From Phycisphaeraceae bacterium (GTDB lineage: Bacteria; Planctomycetota; Phycisphaerae; Phycisphaerales; Phycisphaeraceae), in contig NYZC01000160.1 of the NCBI GenBank assembly GCA_002686995.1, forward strand, positions 1 to 45,702: a stretch of DNA of 45,702 bases. The letters are read 5' to 3'. Both the position numbers and the translations under genes were made by a program. This document shows positions 18,507 to 27,587 of the stretch, piece after piece (the first letter of the stretch is position 1; every line of letters starts with the position of its first letter). The notes beneath the pieces were generated by a model, which saw only the letters and a program-made list of their open reading frames with translations, searched no databases and was not told where the DNA came from.

Positions 18507-20504
18507 CTACCCAGGTATGAGTACAGGGTTCACCACCAATTCGATGCCCCGGGCATACAGCACCGCCGGTACGATCGACCAGAAGGCGGCGGCAAGAACT
18601 TCCCCGACGATCATGCCCACGAACAATGCCGCGGCACTGCGATACACGGCGGCGCCGCCGTAGCGCAGGACCAATAGTTTCAAGAGCCACCCGAGCATCA
18701 CGCTGGCCCAACCCATCATGCTTTGAAAGGAGTAGACCATAAGCAGACCGATGGGATGAATCGGCCAACGGGGCCAGGTCAGGCACGCCCAGTACAACGC
18801 GCCGGCAAGGACCGCCCCAAAAGCGATGTGCCCCAGGCGGTTGTACGACGTCTGGCGAAATTGGCCCTGCTGCCACTCCAACAGCACATGTTGGGCGCTA
18901 TCGAATTGCCGGCTGCCCCAGGAAATGAGCGGGCTCTGGCCGCGAGCCCCGACCTCGTGGTGGTAGCTCATGGTCAGGTGCACCGCTCCACAAACCACCA
19001 CGCCGATGATCAGTACCGCCAGCAGAAGCCACGCGATTCGGATGCGCTGGCGCGGCGTGGTCTTTTCGTCCATGCCCAGCGCGTGCATCGCCATCACCGC
19101 GGCGCTGACTCGTGAGGCGCGCTGAAAGACCAGATCGATGACGCCGCCGAAGAACACGCTGCCGGCGCTGAGCCAGGAGACGGGAACCAGGCGGATCAGG
19201 CTCGTCGCATATCCGTGGATCTGCAGAAAAGGAACGCCCGTTTCGGCCGCCATCCGTGCCGCAAGTAGACACGTCGTGAATCCCATCGTCACGTAGCATG
19301 CGGCGATCGCCGGCTGGACGCCCACCCACACGAACCAGCCGAACGCGCCAAGGCACCCGCCGAAGAACATGATGCCGGCCACCTGCAGATACCGATCGTC
19401 ATCGTCGGCCGGACGGCGCAGCATGACCTTGAAGACGCGCCCCCACTGCCGCCGGCCCAGCCAGAGGATGACCGCCGTCATGGCGAACATGGCACCGCTG
19501 CGATGCTCCGTCACGGGGACGAAAGAGGAAGGAAGATAGGCGGCTGCGATCATCGCGCACAAGGCATACCCGGGCTCGAAGGACCAGAGGCTGAACCCGA
19601 TACGGCTCGGCATGAAGAACGCCACCGCCAATAGAATGAACGAGACCTGGCCGCCGGTGATCCAGTCGGGCAGGTGCAGCCAGGGCTCCTCGGAGAACAG
19701 GGGGCTCAGGTCCCAGCGCAGAGCGATGGCTGGCACGCGTCCCGGAAAGTAGCGTGCCAGACCACTCAGCAGGTGCAGTGCGAAGACGGAGGCGGCCGCA
19801 TACCAGAATGCCCGGCGCCGATAGATCGGCGGGCCATCGCCCGGCGCCGGTGTTCCAATCAGCGACTGCTGCAGGGCGATCAGGGGAAACGCCAGTCGCT
19901 CGTTGTGTCGCCACTGCGGCAGCACGATCATGCCCAGCCCCACCATCATGGCGAAGGCCGCACAGAGAAGGCCGCCCCAGGAAGCCAGCGGCCCCATCCA
20001 GGCCCGCCAGGGAATGGGCTCATCGGGCATCAGCCGGCGTTGCAGGGCCGAAGACGCCCGGGCCGGCCGATCGTAGCCCACCTCGTCCGGAAAGAGTGTC
20101 CCGGGCGCTTCGATGGATTCGTACGCCTGCGCCAACCTGCGGTCGCTGTTGATCTCCATGTTCGTATGGGCAATGGAATAGGGCAGCATCCGCAACAGTC
20201 CCTGGCCGGGCAGGACGCTGGCCACGAGCATGACGCCCAGGATCAGTGCCAGCTGTCGGTGCGACAGCGCTAGGCGCGGCGCCCACCGATGCAGCACCAC
20301 GTTCATCGCGAGCACCAGCATCAACAGGAAAAGCGCAGCGACCGGCAGGAAGGAATCTGAGGAGATATAAGCCAGACCGAGAAAGAAATTGTTGTAGGGC
20401 CTGACGATCCAGATGAACAGCGCGCCGGCGATACCAAGTGCGGCGGCAACCCAGGCGCGCCGACGGGACCATTGAACCTGGTTCTGGCTGGACCGAAGCG
20501 CCAT
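18507..20504 (-). CDS. Large polytopic membrane protein, DUF6785/DUF6784 family
   Basis: The 665-residue protein carries about 14 hydrophobic segments. It has the pattern I associate with the DUF6785 (N-terminal) and DUF6784 (C-terminal) pair: a conserved-looking soluble insert after segment 3 (SDRRLAQAYESIEAPGTLFP), PQWRHNERLAFPLIALQQSL, and a C-terminal block with WPIHPIGLL, LRYGGAAVYR and VGMIVGEVLAAAFW. The C-terminal block resembles OPT-family transporters, but function is not established. It is the first gene of the three-gene operon; its stop is separated by 1 nt from the GTG of the M28-like/FtsX fusion. The start is ATG 20504. Confidence 0.65.
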   Translation of the reverse strand: MALRSSQNQVQWSRRRAWVAAALGIAGALFIWIVRPYNNFFLGLAYISSDSFLPVAALFLLMLVLAMNVVLHRWAPRLALSHRQLALILGVMLVASVLPGQGLLRMLPYSIAHTNMEINSDRRLAQAYESIEAPGTLFPDEVGYDRPARASSALQRRLMPDEPIPWRAWMGPLASWGGLLCAAFAMMVGLGMIVLPQWRHNERLAFPLIALQQSLIGTPAPGDGPPIYRRRAFWYAAASVFALHLLSGLARYFPGRVPAIALRWDLSPLFSEEPWLHLPDWITGGQVSFILLAVAFFMPSRIGFSLWSFEPGYALCAMIAAAYLPSSFVPVTEHRSGAMFAMTAVILWLGRRQWGRVFKVMLRRPADDDDRYLQVAGIMFFGGCLGAFGWFVWVGVQPAIAACYVTMGFTTCLLAARMAAETGVPFLQIHGYATSLIRLVPVSWLSAGSVFFGGVIDLVFQRASRVSAAVMAMHALGMDEKTTPRQRIRIAWLLLAVLIIGVVVCGAVHLTMSYHHEVGARGQSPLISWGSRQFDSAQHVLLEWQQGQFRQTSYNRLGHIAFGAVLAGALYWACLTWPRWPIHPIGLLMVYSFQSMMGWASVMLGWLLKLLVLRYGGAAVYRSAAALFVGMIVGEVLAAAFWSIVPAVLYARGIELVVNPVLIPG

Positions 20505-20587
20505 GGAATCAAGTGCCCCTAACAGAACGCCCCTTGCTTCGACATGGGGGGCGATTGTATCGGGATGCGCCCGGTTGAGCCGGCGCG

Positions 20588-21112
20588 CATCGCGCGGATT
20601 ACGACAACGACGGCCGGCATGACCTGTACGTGTCGAACATGTACAGCAAGGCGGGCCTGCGCATCACCGAGCAGATCGCCGGCCTCGACGGACGGTTTCG
20701 CTACTTTGCGGCGGGTAACCTGATGTTTCGCAACGTCGGCGATCGCTTCGACATGGTTTCGGGTCTCGAGCCGCCGGCGGTGACGGTCGCCCGGGCCGGC
20801 TGGTCGTGGGGCGGGCAGTTCGTCGACGTCGACAATGACGGATACCTGGATCTCTACGTCACCAACGGCTACTACACGGCGCCCTGGCAGGTGGACAGCC
20901 AGGCCGGTTCAAGCCACTCTACGCGCTGCTTTACGATCTGACCGGCCGGCAGCGGAGCGAGATCGATCGCCTGCTATCCGAGACGGGCCACGAGCAAACC
21001 ATTCCTTCGAGCATCGTCACCGATGAGAACGGCGTGATCGTGCGGGTGTTCGCCGGCGTGCCGACGCTGTCGGAGGTGCGGGGGCTGTTGCGCGAGCAGG
21101 AGCAATCAGAAA
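20588..21112 (+). pseudogene. Decayed FG-GAP (UnbV/CRTAC1-like) and redoxin-like gene
   Basis: From about 20588 a frame without a start reads DYDNDGRHDLYVSNMYSKAG and later DVDNDGYLDLYVTNGYYTAP. These are two calcium-binding FG-GAP/VCBS-type loops as found in UnbV/ASPIC proteins. It ends at a TGA at 20939-20941. From about 20904 a second frame takes over with RFKPLYALLYDLTGR, then QTIPSSIVTDENGVIV and VPTLSEVRGLL, which looks like the C-terminal part of a thioredoxin/redoxin fold (cis-Pro-like TIPSS followed by TDENG). I read this as one gene that has lost its 5' end and suffered an internal deletion or frameshift. No start codon or ribosome site is visible upstream. Confidence 0.6.
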
Positions 21113-21898
21113 TCACGGGTAACGGTTCAACGGGTCGAAGTGAAATCCCTTCCCGAATTCCGCGTCGCTCGGTTCGTCGGTGATCGTGACGAACTCGACG
21201 TGCGTGTCGAGCAGCCCGATGTTCACTTCGCCCTCCCACTGGCGAAGCTCTTTCATATGCCAGCCCAGCCACCCGTCGGGAACGTCCCGATACCAGTTTG
21301 CATAGTTGTTGAAGTCCGGGTCGCCGCCGGCGATGCACAGCGACGGGTTCACGACCTCCTCCATGCGATAGGGCACGCCGTCGCTACCGAAGCCATCCGC
21401 CTGCCGCATCAGCCCGCCCCAGGGATAGCCGCCCTGATGCACCGTGCCCCGGTTGTTCGGGGAATAGGAGGTGCCGTACTTTTCATAGTACGACTGGAAG
21501 TTGCCTGTCGTATAGTGCGTTGTCGGGTTCTTCGACGCGAAGACGTCCGAGGGGCAGTGGAACATCAGGGGATCGAAGCCGTACAGCGGACGCACCTCGG
21601 GGCCCCTCTCCATGCCCACGCCGTAGTTGCCACCCGCCCCGGGCCCGCCTCCCGCAAAGCCGCCCTTGCCCGTATCGAGCAGGTACCCGTCCCAGTCGTT
21701 GACGTAGGCGTAGATCGCAATGCCGATCTGGCGCTGATTCGACTGGCAGGCCGTCGTCCGCGCGGTTTCGCGCACCTGCTTGATCGCCGGCAGCAGCATC
21801 GCGATGAGCAGCGCGACGATCGAGATGACCACGAGCAGTTCGATGAGCGTGAAACCATCACCCCGTCCGTACTGTGCGATAGTCGGTCGACCCGTCAT
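21113..21898 (-). CDS. Pseudopilin with type IV prepilin cleavage motif
   Basis: The 261-residue protein starts with a 15-residue leader, then [22 protein letters not shown], the prepilin peptidase site with Glu at +5 and the N-terminal membrane helix. After the helix comes [21 protein letters not shown] and an alpha/beta body, ending near a sequence like [14 protein letters not shown]. That layout matches the large planctomycete pseudopilin families (DUF1559 and H-X9-DG relatives), which are secreted or surface proteins of type II-like systems. No pilin assembly genes are nearby. It is 35 nt downstream of the DUF4091 gene on the same strand and could be its operon partner. Confidence 0.85.
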   Translation of the reverse strand: MTGRPTIAQYGRGDGFTLIELLVVISIVALLIAMLLPAIKQVRETARTTACQSNQRQIGIAIYAYVNDWDGYLLDTGKGGFAGGGPGAGGNYGVGMERGPEVRPLYGFDPLMFHCPSDVFASKNPTTHYTTGNFQSYYEKYGTSYSPNNRGTVHQGGYPWGGLMRQADGFGSDGVPYRMEEVVNPSLCIAGGDPDFNNYANWYRDVPDGWLGWHMKELRQWEGEVNIGLLDTHVEFVTITDEPSDAEFGKGFHFDPLNRYP

Positions 21899-21933
21899 GC
21901 GTTCGTCCTCGAACCGGCGCTCGTCAGCGGATC

Positions 21934-24717
21934 TTATTCGCGGGAGCCCATGTTTGCCACAATCATTTCTTCAGCCAATTCCAGCAGCGCTTCGCGCCGT
22001 CGGATCAGGTCGGCGCCGTCCTTGGTGTATTGCGTCAGGCTGGGACTGAGATCCGACAGATTCAGCAACTTCCGGGCTCGTATTCGATAGAGCGGTCCAC
22101 TTTGCATGGACAGGCTCTCTATTTCGGTAAACAGATCGTAATCCTCGAACCCGTCGCGGATCAGGGCCAGGCGCATCGACGGGATCGCCGTGTCGTTGAG
22201 TCCGGGGTACAGCAGCCAGCCGTCGCCGTTGGTCTTGATCCACCAGGGATCCCAATTGGCGTACTCTTGCTTCACGTATTCGGCTACGGGCAATTTCACG
22301 GATTGCCAGACGCTGACCCCCCAATACAGGAAGCCGTCGATGCGATTCTGGTAAGTCTGCCATCCGAGGATGCGCTGGTCGACGCCCGGATAGTCCACGA
22401 ACACGTTGGCGTAGGGCGCAATCGGGCCGGAACAGACGTACCACCACACCTCCTCGCCGGCCGCCTGCGCCGCGTGGATGCGCTCGATGTCGGCGAACGC
22501 GGTCAGCGGGCACCAGATGTCCACGAGATCGTCAAGCACCGGATGCGGGTTCCAGCCGGTCTGCATGATCTTCAGGTCGGGAACGGCTTTCTTCAGCACG
22601 GTGTAGTCGTGGAAGATCTTCTCGAACTCTTCGGGCTGGATGGAATCCGGGCCCCGGCCCGGTTCGTCCTTGCCGTAGATATAGGTCATCTCCCACCAGC
22701 CCCGGCTCTTCATATGCCGCTCGAGCGCCTGGGCACATTCCACGGAATCGTCGCCGATCGGACCGCGCCAGTTCATCCGGCAGATCGGCTCGGCCCAGGG
22801 GCTGTAAGCGTTGAGCCCGTGAGGCAGCATTTCCCGCACGTAGTGATCCACCGCCGAGAAATCCCATTCACCCGATGAGGAAACGCGCGGCGACATGCGT
22901 CGATTGCACGGGGTGATCCGGTGCTCCAGCAGCACTTGTGCGTGGTGATGGTAGGCCCTGGTGTACCTTTCCCAATCTCTCTCGGAGGCTTCGATCCCCG
23001 CGTTGTCCAGCGTGAATTGCGTGCGCAGATGCGAAGTGATGGGCAGGGTGATCGAAAACACGCGTACCTGCAGCGGTATTCGCGCCGCCGGAATGCCTTC
23101 ACCTTCCACCCATACGTAGCCGCGATACTCGCCGGGCGCGTCCTCGGCGGTCGTCTGGACGGTCACGAAGAAGGGCTGGCGCCGGCCGGCCGGGACGTCG
23201 CGGGCGCGATTCGGCAGCAGGACGTCGGGCACTTCTCCGCTGAGCGTGGCGCCGAGCGTGCGATTCCTGCAATTCACGAAACCGATCGGGGTCACCACCA
23301 CGCGCTGTTGCGGGATCACCGCGCCTTCCGGTCCTTTCAGCTCCGTAGCCCGCACGCGCACCTGTTGCAGCGCCTCACCCACGGCCGAAACGACCACCTG
23401 CGCCGGCTCATATTCTCCGCGGGCCATGGCAATGCGCAGCGGCTCGGCAAACGAACCGGGATCCGCACACTTCGGCTGGATCTTTCTCGTGCTGACGGCG
23501 GTGGTGACGTAGTAGCCGGGCAGACGCGTTCCGCCCTTCCAGTCCTGCAGCACTCGCGCCATGCGTGCCTGCATGGCCAGATCCAGCACGCGGCGCTCCA
23601 GCGAAGCAAGTTCGCCCGAAAGCTGACCCAGCTGCTTCTCGTCCTGGGGCTGACCAAGCTGATGCGCGATCGCCTCGATCCTGCGCTGCAAAGACTGCTT
23701 CTCTGATCGCAGCACCTGCCGGTCGCCGATCGAGGCCATCTCCTGCTCGATGCGACCGAGCCGCGGCGCGAGGTCGGGCAGCTCCAGCGTGGCTGACTGA
23801 CGCCACAGGATCCCGCCGTCCGGTGCTCGAGCCACGATCGTCAGCTCGCTTCTCGCCGGAGCGATGGGAACGCCTACTTCCAGTTCAGGCCCCTTGATCG
23901 TCTGCTCGACGACCTTTCGTTTACCCGAGACGGGATCGACGATGACCTGCACCTCTACATTTCCCCGTCCGTTGCGCAGTTCTACCTGCAGCGGTACAAC
24001 ACCCGTCCCGCGCCCGGGCAACTGCCTGACGGCAACGACCGGCCCTTTGCCCGCGAGCACCAATGACCCGAACCGATTGGGGTCATGGAAGCGCCCTTCA
24101 AGCGCAGACCAGGTGGAAAGCTCGCGCACGCCGGCGGCATTGCGGGTGAAGTTCGCACGCAGGACAAACCCCTTGTCAGGACGGTCCACGTCCAGGGCCG
24201 ACCAGGGAATGGACAACTCCACGAACCAGTTTTGCTCTCTGCGCCCGCACGCGGCCTTCCAGTCGGCATTCCACTCGTGGTCGCGGGCCTCCCCTGTCCA
24301 TAGTTCGTCGGCCACCGTCCCGGTGTGGTCCACCCCCAGATGGACATACCGGTTGTTCGGCCAGTGCTGAGGAGACAGGAAGATTTCCAGTAACGAGTGA
24401 CCCCAGACGTGGTCGTCCCGCTTTCCGGGTTCGCCGACCAGCTTGTCCGGCGCCTCGCCACTGCACTCGCCAAGGAGGTACAGACCGTGTTCGTCGTGGC
24501 CGAGGCTGACGACGACCTCCGCCCGGGCCTGCCCGCCCGTCGCCAGCTTTCGAAAACCACACGTGACTGCGGCCTTGTCCCACTCGCCGTCTTCCAGATT
24601 GCCATCGATCGTGGGGCGAGCCGCCAGATGGGGAACGGCCAGCACCGGCGATTGCGCATCACTGGCGACGATGGCACCACTCACGACGAGCGACGTAACC
24701 AGACACAACATCATCAC
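21934..24717 (-). CDS. Exported CBM9-like plus DUF4091 (GH123-like) glycoside hydrolase
   Basis: The 927-residue product has an N-terminal signal peptide (start GTG 24717 or one of the next two ATGs). Residues about 25-220 resemble a CBM9-type sugar-binding domain ([31 protein letters not shown]). A Glu/Leu/Gln-rich coiled-coil-like segment covers about 315-400. The second half matches DUF4091: [18 protein letters not shown], the adjacent D684-E685 in [29 protein letters not shown], and [12 protein letters not shown] with DGFEDYDLF near the end. It likely degrades extracellular glycans. It shares the catalytic fold with the 690-residue protein at 3341-5413, but the N-terminal architecture differs. 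The pseudopilin gene follows on the same strand. Confidence 0.8.
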   Translation of the reverse strand: MMMLCLVTSLVVSGAIVASDAQSPVLAVPHLAARPTIDGNLEDGEWDKAAVTCGFRKLATGGQARAEVVVSLGHDEHGLYLLGECSGEAPDKLVGEPGKRDDHVWGHSLLEIFLSPQHWPNNRYVHLGVDHTGTVADELWTGEARDHEWNADWKAACGRREQNWFVELSIPWSALDVDRPDKGFVLRANFTRNAAGVRELSTWSALEGRFHDPNRFGSLVLAGKGPVVAVRQLPGRGTGVVPLQVELRNGRGNVEVQVIVDPVSGKRKVVEQTIKGPELEVGVPIAPARSELTIVARAPDGGILWRQSATLELPDLAPRLGRIEQEMASIGDRQVLRSEKQSLQRRIEAIAHQLGQPQDEKQLGQLSGELASLERRVLDLAMQARMARVLQDWKGGTRLPGYYVTTAVSTRKIQPKCADPGSFAEPLRIAMARGEYEPAQVVVSAVGEALQQVRVRATELKGPEGAVIPQQRVVVTPIGFVNCRNRTLGATLSGEVPDVLLPNRARDVPAGRRQPFFVTVQTTAEDAPGEYRGYVWVEGEGIPAARIPLQVRVFSITLPITSHLRTQFTLDNAGIEASERDWERYTRAYHHHAQVLLEHRITPCNRRMSPRVSSSGEWDFSAVDHYVREMLPHGLNAYSPWAEPICRMNWRGPIGDDSVECAQALERHMKSRGWWEMTYIYGKDEPGRGPDSIQPEEFEKIFHDYTVLKKAVPDLKIMQTGWNPHPVLDDLVDIWCPLTAFADIERIHAAQAAGEEVWWYVCSGPIAPYANVFVDYPGVDQRILGWQTYQNRIDGFLYWGVSVWQSVKLPVAEYVKQEYANWDPWWIKTNGDGWLLYPGLNDTAIPSMRLALIRDGFEDYDLFTEIESLSMQSGPLYRIRARKLLNLSDLSPSLTQYTKDGADLIRRREALLELAEEMIVANMGSRE

Positions 24718-24863
24718 GCGGTCCCCAGTGTTTCCCGGATGGGTTCAGCCCAGATCCACCGCTGGGCATTTCGATGGCGCATGATACCGCCCTCCTGGCC
24801 ACCAAGTGGGATATTCTCTGGGGCAAAGGCCCCTCAACGGCCCCAGGGACGCGAAAGAAAGTC

Positions 24864-24893
24864 TTGACACATGGGCGGATTCTCTATTAAGAT
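24864..24893 (+). promoter_or_regulatory. Sigma-70-type promoter of the PEP-CTERM gene
   Basis: TTGACA (24864-24869) is followed after 18 bp by TAAGAT (24888-24893). Transcription would start near 24900, giving a leader of about 155 nt before the ATG at 25054. A strong ribosome site AAGGAG (25041-25046) sits 7 nt before that ATG. The rest of the 336-bp gap between the divergent DUF4091 gene and this gene shows no ORF. Confidence 0.7.
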
Positions 24894-25053
24894 GCTGATA
24901 ATTGGGCGGGGTAAGTCTGGAGGGTTCTTGGTGGCCCGAATTGCCTCTCGGCGGTTAGTGAAAGTTTCTTGTTGATTGGTGTTGCTCTCTCAGCCAGGGC
25001 GGTGTCCGTCCGGTGACTGGTGACAATTCTCTTGGCGCGAAAGGAGACCTGAA

Positions 25054-25875
25054 ATGAAGCGGTTTGCAACAGTTCTGGCGGTATTGGTTCTGGCAGGTGT
25101 GGCCGGCCAGGCTCTCGCAGCAGTCTGGCATCAGGAGACGTTCGAGGAGTTCAACGTCGGCGACGGCCGCGCGGCGCTGGTTGCGGCCGGATGGTCGATT
25201 CCGGACCCCGACAACCCCAACAATTCTCAGGTCGGCGGGTTCAAGAACAACGACTCAGTCAGCATCGTAGCGATGAATGCGCCCGGTGGCGCAGGGGGCT
25301 CAAAGGCCCTGGAGATGGGGTGGGCCTCCTTGAACAAGAGGGTGGCTGCCGAGCTCGAACGCACGGGAGCCCAGGAGATGTCCGCGTGGCTCTGGGCGGA
25401 CGAGATGAACAACACGGCGAGATCGTTGTTTGCCGCTGACCTTCAGACCAGCAATCCCAGCTTTGACCCGGGCCGGGACGAATGGATGAACGCCCAGGCT
25501 GGGATGGCCGCGCGCACGTCAGCCAACGCCGGCAAGAACGTCTCTCGGCTCGATCTCGCCGCGAACGATGAAAGTTTCGAGATGGACGCCCAGCGGTGGT
25601 ACCGGGTCCTGGTCCAAATGAATACCATCACCAAAGCGGGTACGGTTACGCTGTATGACGATACCGGGGCCGTGGTCCAAGGCCCCTTCACCGATGTCCT
25701 CCAGGAGGGTCCTGGTACTTTTGATAGTGTCGACGCAGTCCATATGAGTGCGTTCCTCCCTGGCCCCAGGTTCGTGGTGGACAACATCGAGTTCGGCGAT
25801 CCGATTCCCGAGCCGGCGATCATTGGCATGATGGCAATCGGTGCGCTGGGACTGATCAGACGCCGAAGAGCGTAA
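25054..25875 (+). CDS. PEP-CTERM sorting-signal surface protein
   Basis: The 273-residue protein has a classic signal peptide (MKRFATVLAVLVLAGVAGQALA) and ends with PIPEPAIIGMMAIGALGLIR plus a short basic tail, a complete PEP-CTERM tripartite signal (PEP motif, membrane helix, basic cluster). Proteins of this kind are exported and then processed by an exosortase; none is present in this window. The body is beta-rich and resembles a concanavalin-like or LamG-like sandwich (WHQETFEEFNVGD, WYRVLVQMNTITKAGTVTLYD, PRFVVDNIEFGD), so a carbohydrate-binding role is possible. It is monocistronic, with its own promoter, strong ribosome site and strong terminator. Confidence 0.85.
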   Translation: MKRFATVLAVLVLAGVAGQALAAVWHQETFEEFNVGDGRAALVAAGWSIPDPDNPNNSQVGGFKNNDSVSIVAMNAPGGAGGSKALEMGWASLNKRVAAELERTGAQEMSAWLWADEMNNTARSLFAADLQTSNPSFDPGRDEWMNAQAGMAARTSANAGKNVSRLDLAANDESFEMDAQRWYRVLVQMNTITKAGTVTLYDDTGAVVQGPFTDVLQEGPGTFDSVDAVHMSAFLPGPRFVVDNIEFGDPIPEPAIIGMMAIGALGLIRRRRA

Positions 25876-25892
25876 TACCTCAGATCGCGTGT

Positions 25893-25919
25893 CCGGGATC
25901 GAGCGCAGCGAGCCCCCGG
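25893..25919. repeat. GC-rich imperfect hairpin repeat, copy 1
   Basis: CCGGGATCGAGCGCAGCGAG followed by CCCCCGG forms an imperfect stem (CCGGG with CCCGG, and TCG with CGA) around GCGCAG. It shares the TCGAGCGCAGCGAGCCCCC core with copies at 31351-31391 and 34410-34436. It lies between the PEP-CTERM stop and the terminator. Confidence 0.65.
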
Positions 25920-25932
25920 CAGCGAGTCTCTG

Positions 25933-25975
25933 AAGAGCGCGTGACGAGCAAGCATCGTCACGCGCTCTTTTGTTT
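25933..25975 (+). terminator. Rho-independent terminator after the PEP-CTERM gene
   Basis: A 15-bp perfect stem starts AAGAGCGCGTGACGA (25933-25947), has the 7-nt loop GCAAGCA, and is closed by the complementary strand 25955-25969. It is followed by a T-rich run TTTTGTTT. It lies 57 bp after the PEP-CTERM stop codon, and is the clearest terminator in the window. Confidence 0.9.
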
Positions 25976-26062
25976 GCGCCCGATGTGGCGCAGTGCGCCC
26001 TGGATCGGATGACCCGTCCGGCGGCTCGACGCCCTCGTGGGCGTATCATTGGTGAACGACAC

Positions 26063-26105
26063 CCGAACGTTCGGCGAACCGCGTGGCGTTAGCCCGCGGG
26101 TCCGA
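26063..26105. promoter_or_regulatory. Perfect 12-bp palindrome and GCGTTAGCCCGCGG motif upstream of a small exported protein
   Basis: CCGAACGTTCGG (26063-26074) is a perfect palindrome and could be an operator. It is followed at once by GAACCGCGTGGCGTTAGCCC continuing into GCGGGTCCG (to 26105). From memory, GCGTTAGCCCGCGG is a recurring intergenic sequence in some Planctomycetota, which supports the taxonomic guess but was not checked. The following gene starts at 26154. Confidence 0.4.
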
Positions 26106-26153
26106 GGCCGACGGTGTGCGATACACCACAATCGCACCAGGAGACGATTCCCC

Positions 26154-26696
26154 ATGCCAAAACGAGCCGCACTGATCCTTCTAGTTGCAGCTTTCCTGGC
26201 CGGCGGCCTCGCGATCACCAGCAGCGGGGGTCCTTACAGGCCCCTCTCCCAGCTCGACGATCAGGTGCGCAGCCTCGCCGGCGTCAGCCGGCTCCGCGTG
26301 CGTGTCGTGCCGGTGCCTGGCGGGATTGCCGACCTGGGCGTGAATCGTGATGACGTTCAAGCATCCATGAAGCAGAGACTTCAAGAGGCCGGCTTCGAGA
26401 TCATGGCCGATGAACAGGAGGATCAACTCTCCGCGCAACTGCCGAGGTTGACGCTGAGAATCCTCGGCGGCACTGATCCGGAGGTGCCCGGCAGCATCTG
26501 TTTCGCCGTCGCACTCGAGTTCGAGCAGGAGGCCACGATCGACAGGCTGGATGAAAAGATGTTCCTGCCGACCTACACGCGCAAGGCCTTGGGCCTTGTT
26601 CGCAAGGGGCGGTTTCCGCAGTCGGTCCGCACGATGATCGACGACCTCGTGGACAGCTTCGTGAAGCGGCACGAGCAGGCGACAAGGGCCCGGTGA
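26154..26696 (+). CDS. Small exported protein of unknown function
   Basis: The 180-residue product starts at ATG 26154, where CAGGAGA precedes at good spacing and a signal peptide follows at once (KRAALILLVAAFLAGGLAI). An in-frame codon at 26037 would place 39 Arg-rich residues before that signal. The mature part is mixed alpha/beta with RLRVRVVPVPGGIADLGVNR, SMKQRLQEAGFEIM and a C-terminal helix ending DDLVDSFVKRHEQA. The order of a beta strand, a helix with a conserved-looking acidic turn, and a closing helix resembles small periplasmic proteins of the LpoB/CsgG-like or DUF4136-like type, but I cannot assign a family. It is probably monocistronic. Confidence 0.7.
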   Translation: MPKRAALILLVAAFLAGGLAITSSGGPYRPLSQLDDQVRSLAGVSRLRVRVVPVPGGIADLGVNRDDVQASMKQRLQEAGFEIMADEQEDQLSAQLPRLTLRILGGTDPEVPGSICFAVALEFEQEATIDRLDEKMFLPTYTRKALGLVRKGRFPQSVRTMIDDLVDSFVKRHEQATRAR

Positions 26697-26697
26697 C

Positions 26698-26742
26698 AAG
26701 CTGCATCGCGATGAGCAGCGCGATGATCGAGATCACCACAGC
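26698..26742 (-). pseudogene. Fragment of a prepilin N-terminal helix
   Basis: Read on the minus strand, this stretch encodes AVVISIIALLIAMQLVT, the core of the type IV prepilin helix, and nothing else of a pilin. Its DNA is nearly identical to the matching part of the intact pseudopilin gene (around 21785-21828). It sits between the small exported protein and the PhyH gene and lacks the cleavage site, start codon and body. Confidence 0.65.
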
Positions 26743-26752
26743 CCTGGCAGCC

Positions 26753-27550
26753 CTACCGTTCCGCCTTCATCGCATTGAAGGCGGTCGCGGCATCCTCGAC
26801 GAGTGGGTGGTTGCCCGCGTCGCCGCGCACCAGGAAGAGCCGGCGATCGAACATCTCGGTGGTGCGGTAGTTGACGTACTGCTTGACGGCCATGTGACCG
26901 TCGGCACTCAGGTAGCGCAGGACGAGCACCCGGCGCCAGCGGTCGGGTGAGCGGTTCGGGGGCGAGCGGTGCGGGATGCGCTCGTCGTGGATCGCGGCGC
27001 CGCCGGCTTCGAAGACGTAGCCGACCTCCTGCTCGTCGACGTCGGCGGGCAGCGCGGACGGCTCGATCTCCTCGTCGAAGAAGTCTTCGCCGGTCGGGCG
27101 GCGGGGCATGCTCTGCCGGTGATACCTCGGCAGCACGTACATCGTGCCGTTCTCGTCGTCGAGGTCGTCGAGGGCGAGCCAGATCGAGGCGAAGCGGCCG
27201 CCGAGGTTCCAGTTCGTGCCGTCCTGGTGCCAGGGGATCGCGCGCCCGGTCCGGGGGCGCTTGCAGATCAGGTGAGTCGACCACAGCACGATGTCGGGAC
27301 CGATCGCCTGCGCCACCGCATCGACGAGATCGGGGGCGCGGCATAGGTCCAGCAGCCACGGCTCCTGCTGGTGCGCCGAGTAGAACTCGTCCGGCTGCAG
27401 GCTCGGATGTAGTTCGTCGAGCATGCGGTCCATCTGGCGCTGCGCGTCGGCGAGGCCCTCGTCGCTGAGCACGCGACCCAGCAGCACGTATCCCTCCTTG
27501 GTGAATCGTTCGCCGATTCGGTCGGCGTTCGGTGCCGTCGTCCATTGCAT
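26753..27550 (-). CDS. Phytanoyl-CoA dioxygenase (PhyH) family Fe(II)/2-oxoglutarate oxygenase
   Basis: The 265-residue protein starts at ATG 27550, preceded by GGGAG. It has the PhyH facial triad H108-x-D110 in IPWHQDGTNW and a distal His, H194, in RIPHRSPPNRSPDRWR, with the Arg that binds 2-oxoglutarate in the same segment. GYVLLGRVLS near the N-terminus and GTMYVLPRYHR are also typical. Bacterial members hydroxylate many small molecules, so the name does not imply phytanoyl-CoA. It is the last gene of an operon with the beta-propeller glycosidase (37 nt upstream) and the PIG-L deacetylase, suggesting action on a modified sugar or glycoside. Confidence 0.85.
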   Translation of the reverse strand: MQWTTAPNADRIGERFTKEGYVLLGRVLSDEGLADAQRQMDRMLDELHPSLQPDEFYSAHQQEPWLLDLCRAPDLVDAVAQAIGPDIVLWSTHLICKRPRTGRAIPWHQDGTNWNLGGRFASIWLALDDLDDENGTMYVLPRYHRQSMPRRPTGEDFFDEEIEPSALPADVDEQEVGYVFEAGGAAIHDERIPHRSPPNRSPDRWRRVLVLRYLSADGHMAVKQYVNYRTTEMFDRRLFLVRGDAGNHPLVEDAATAFNAMKAER

Positions 27551-27587
27551 GGGTAGACTCCCACGAAGGTGCGCAAAGCGCTGCAAG

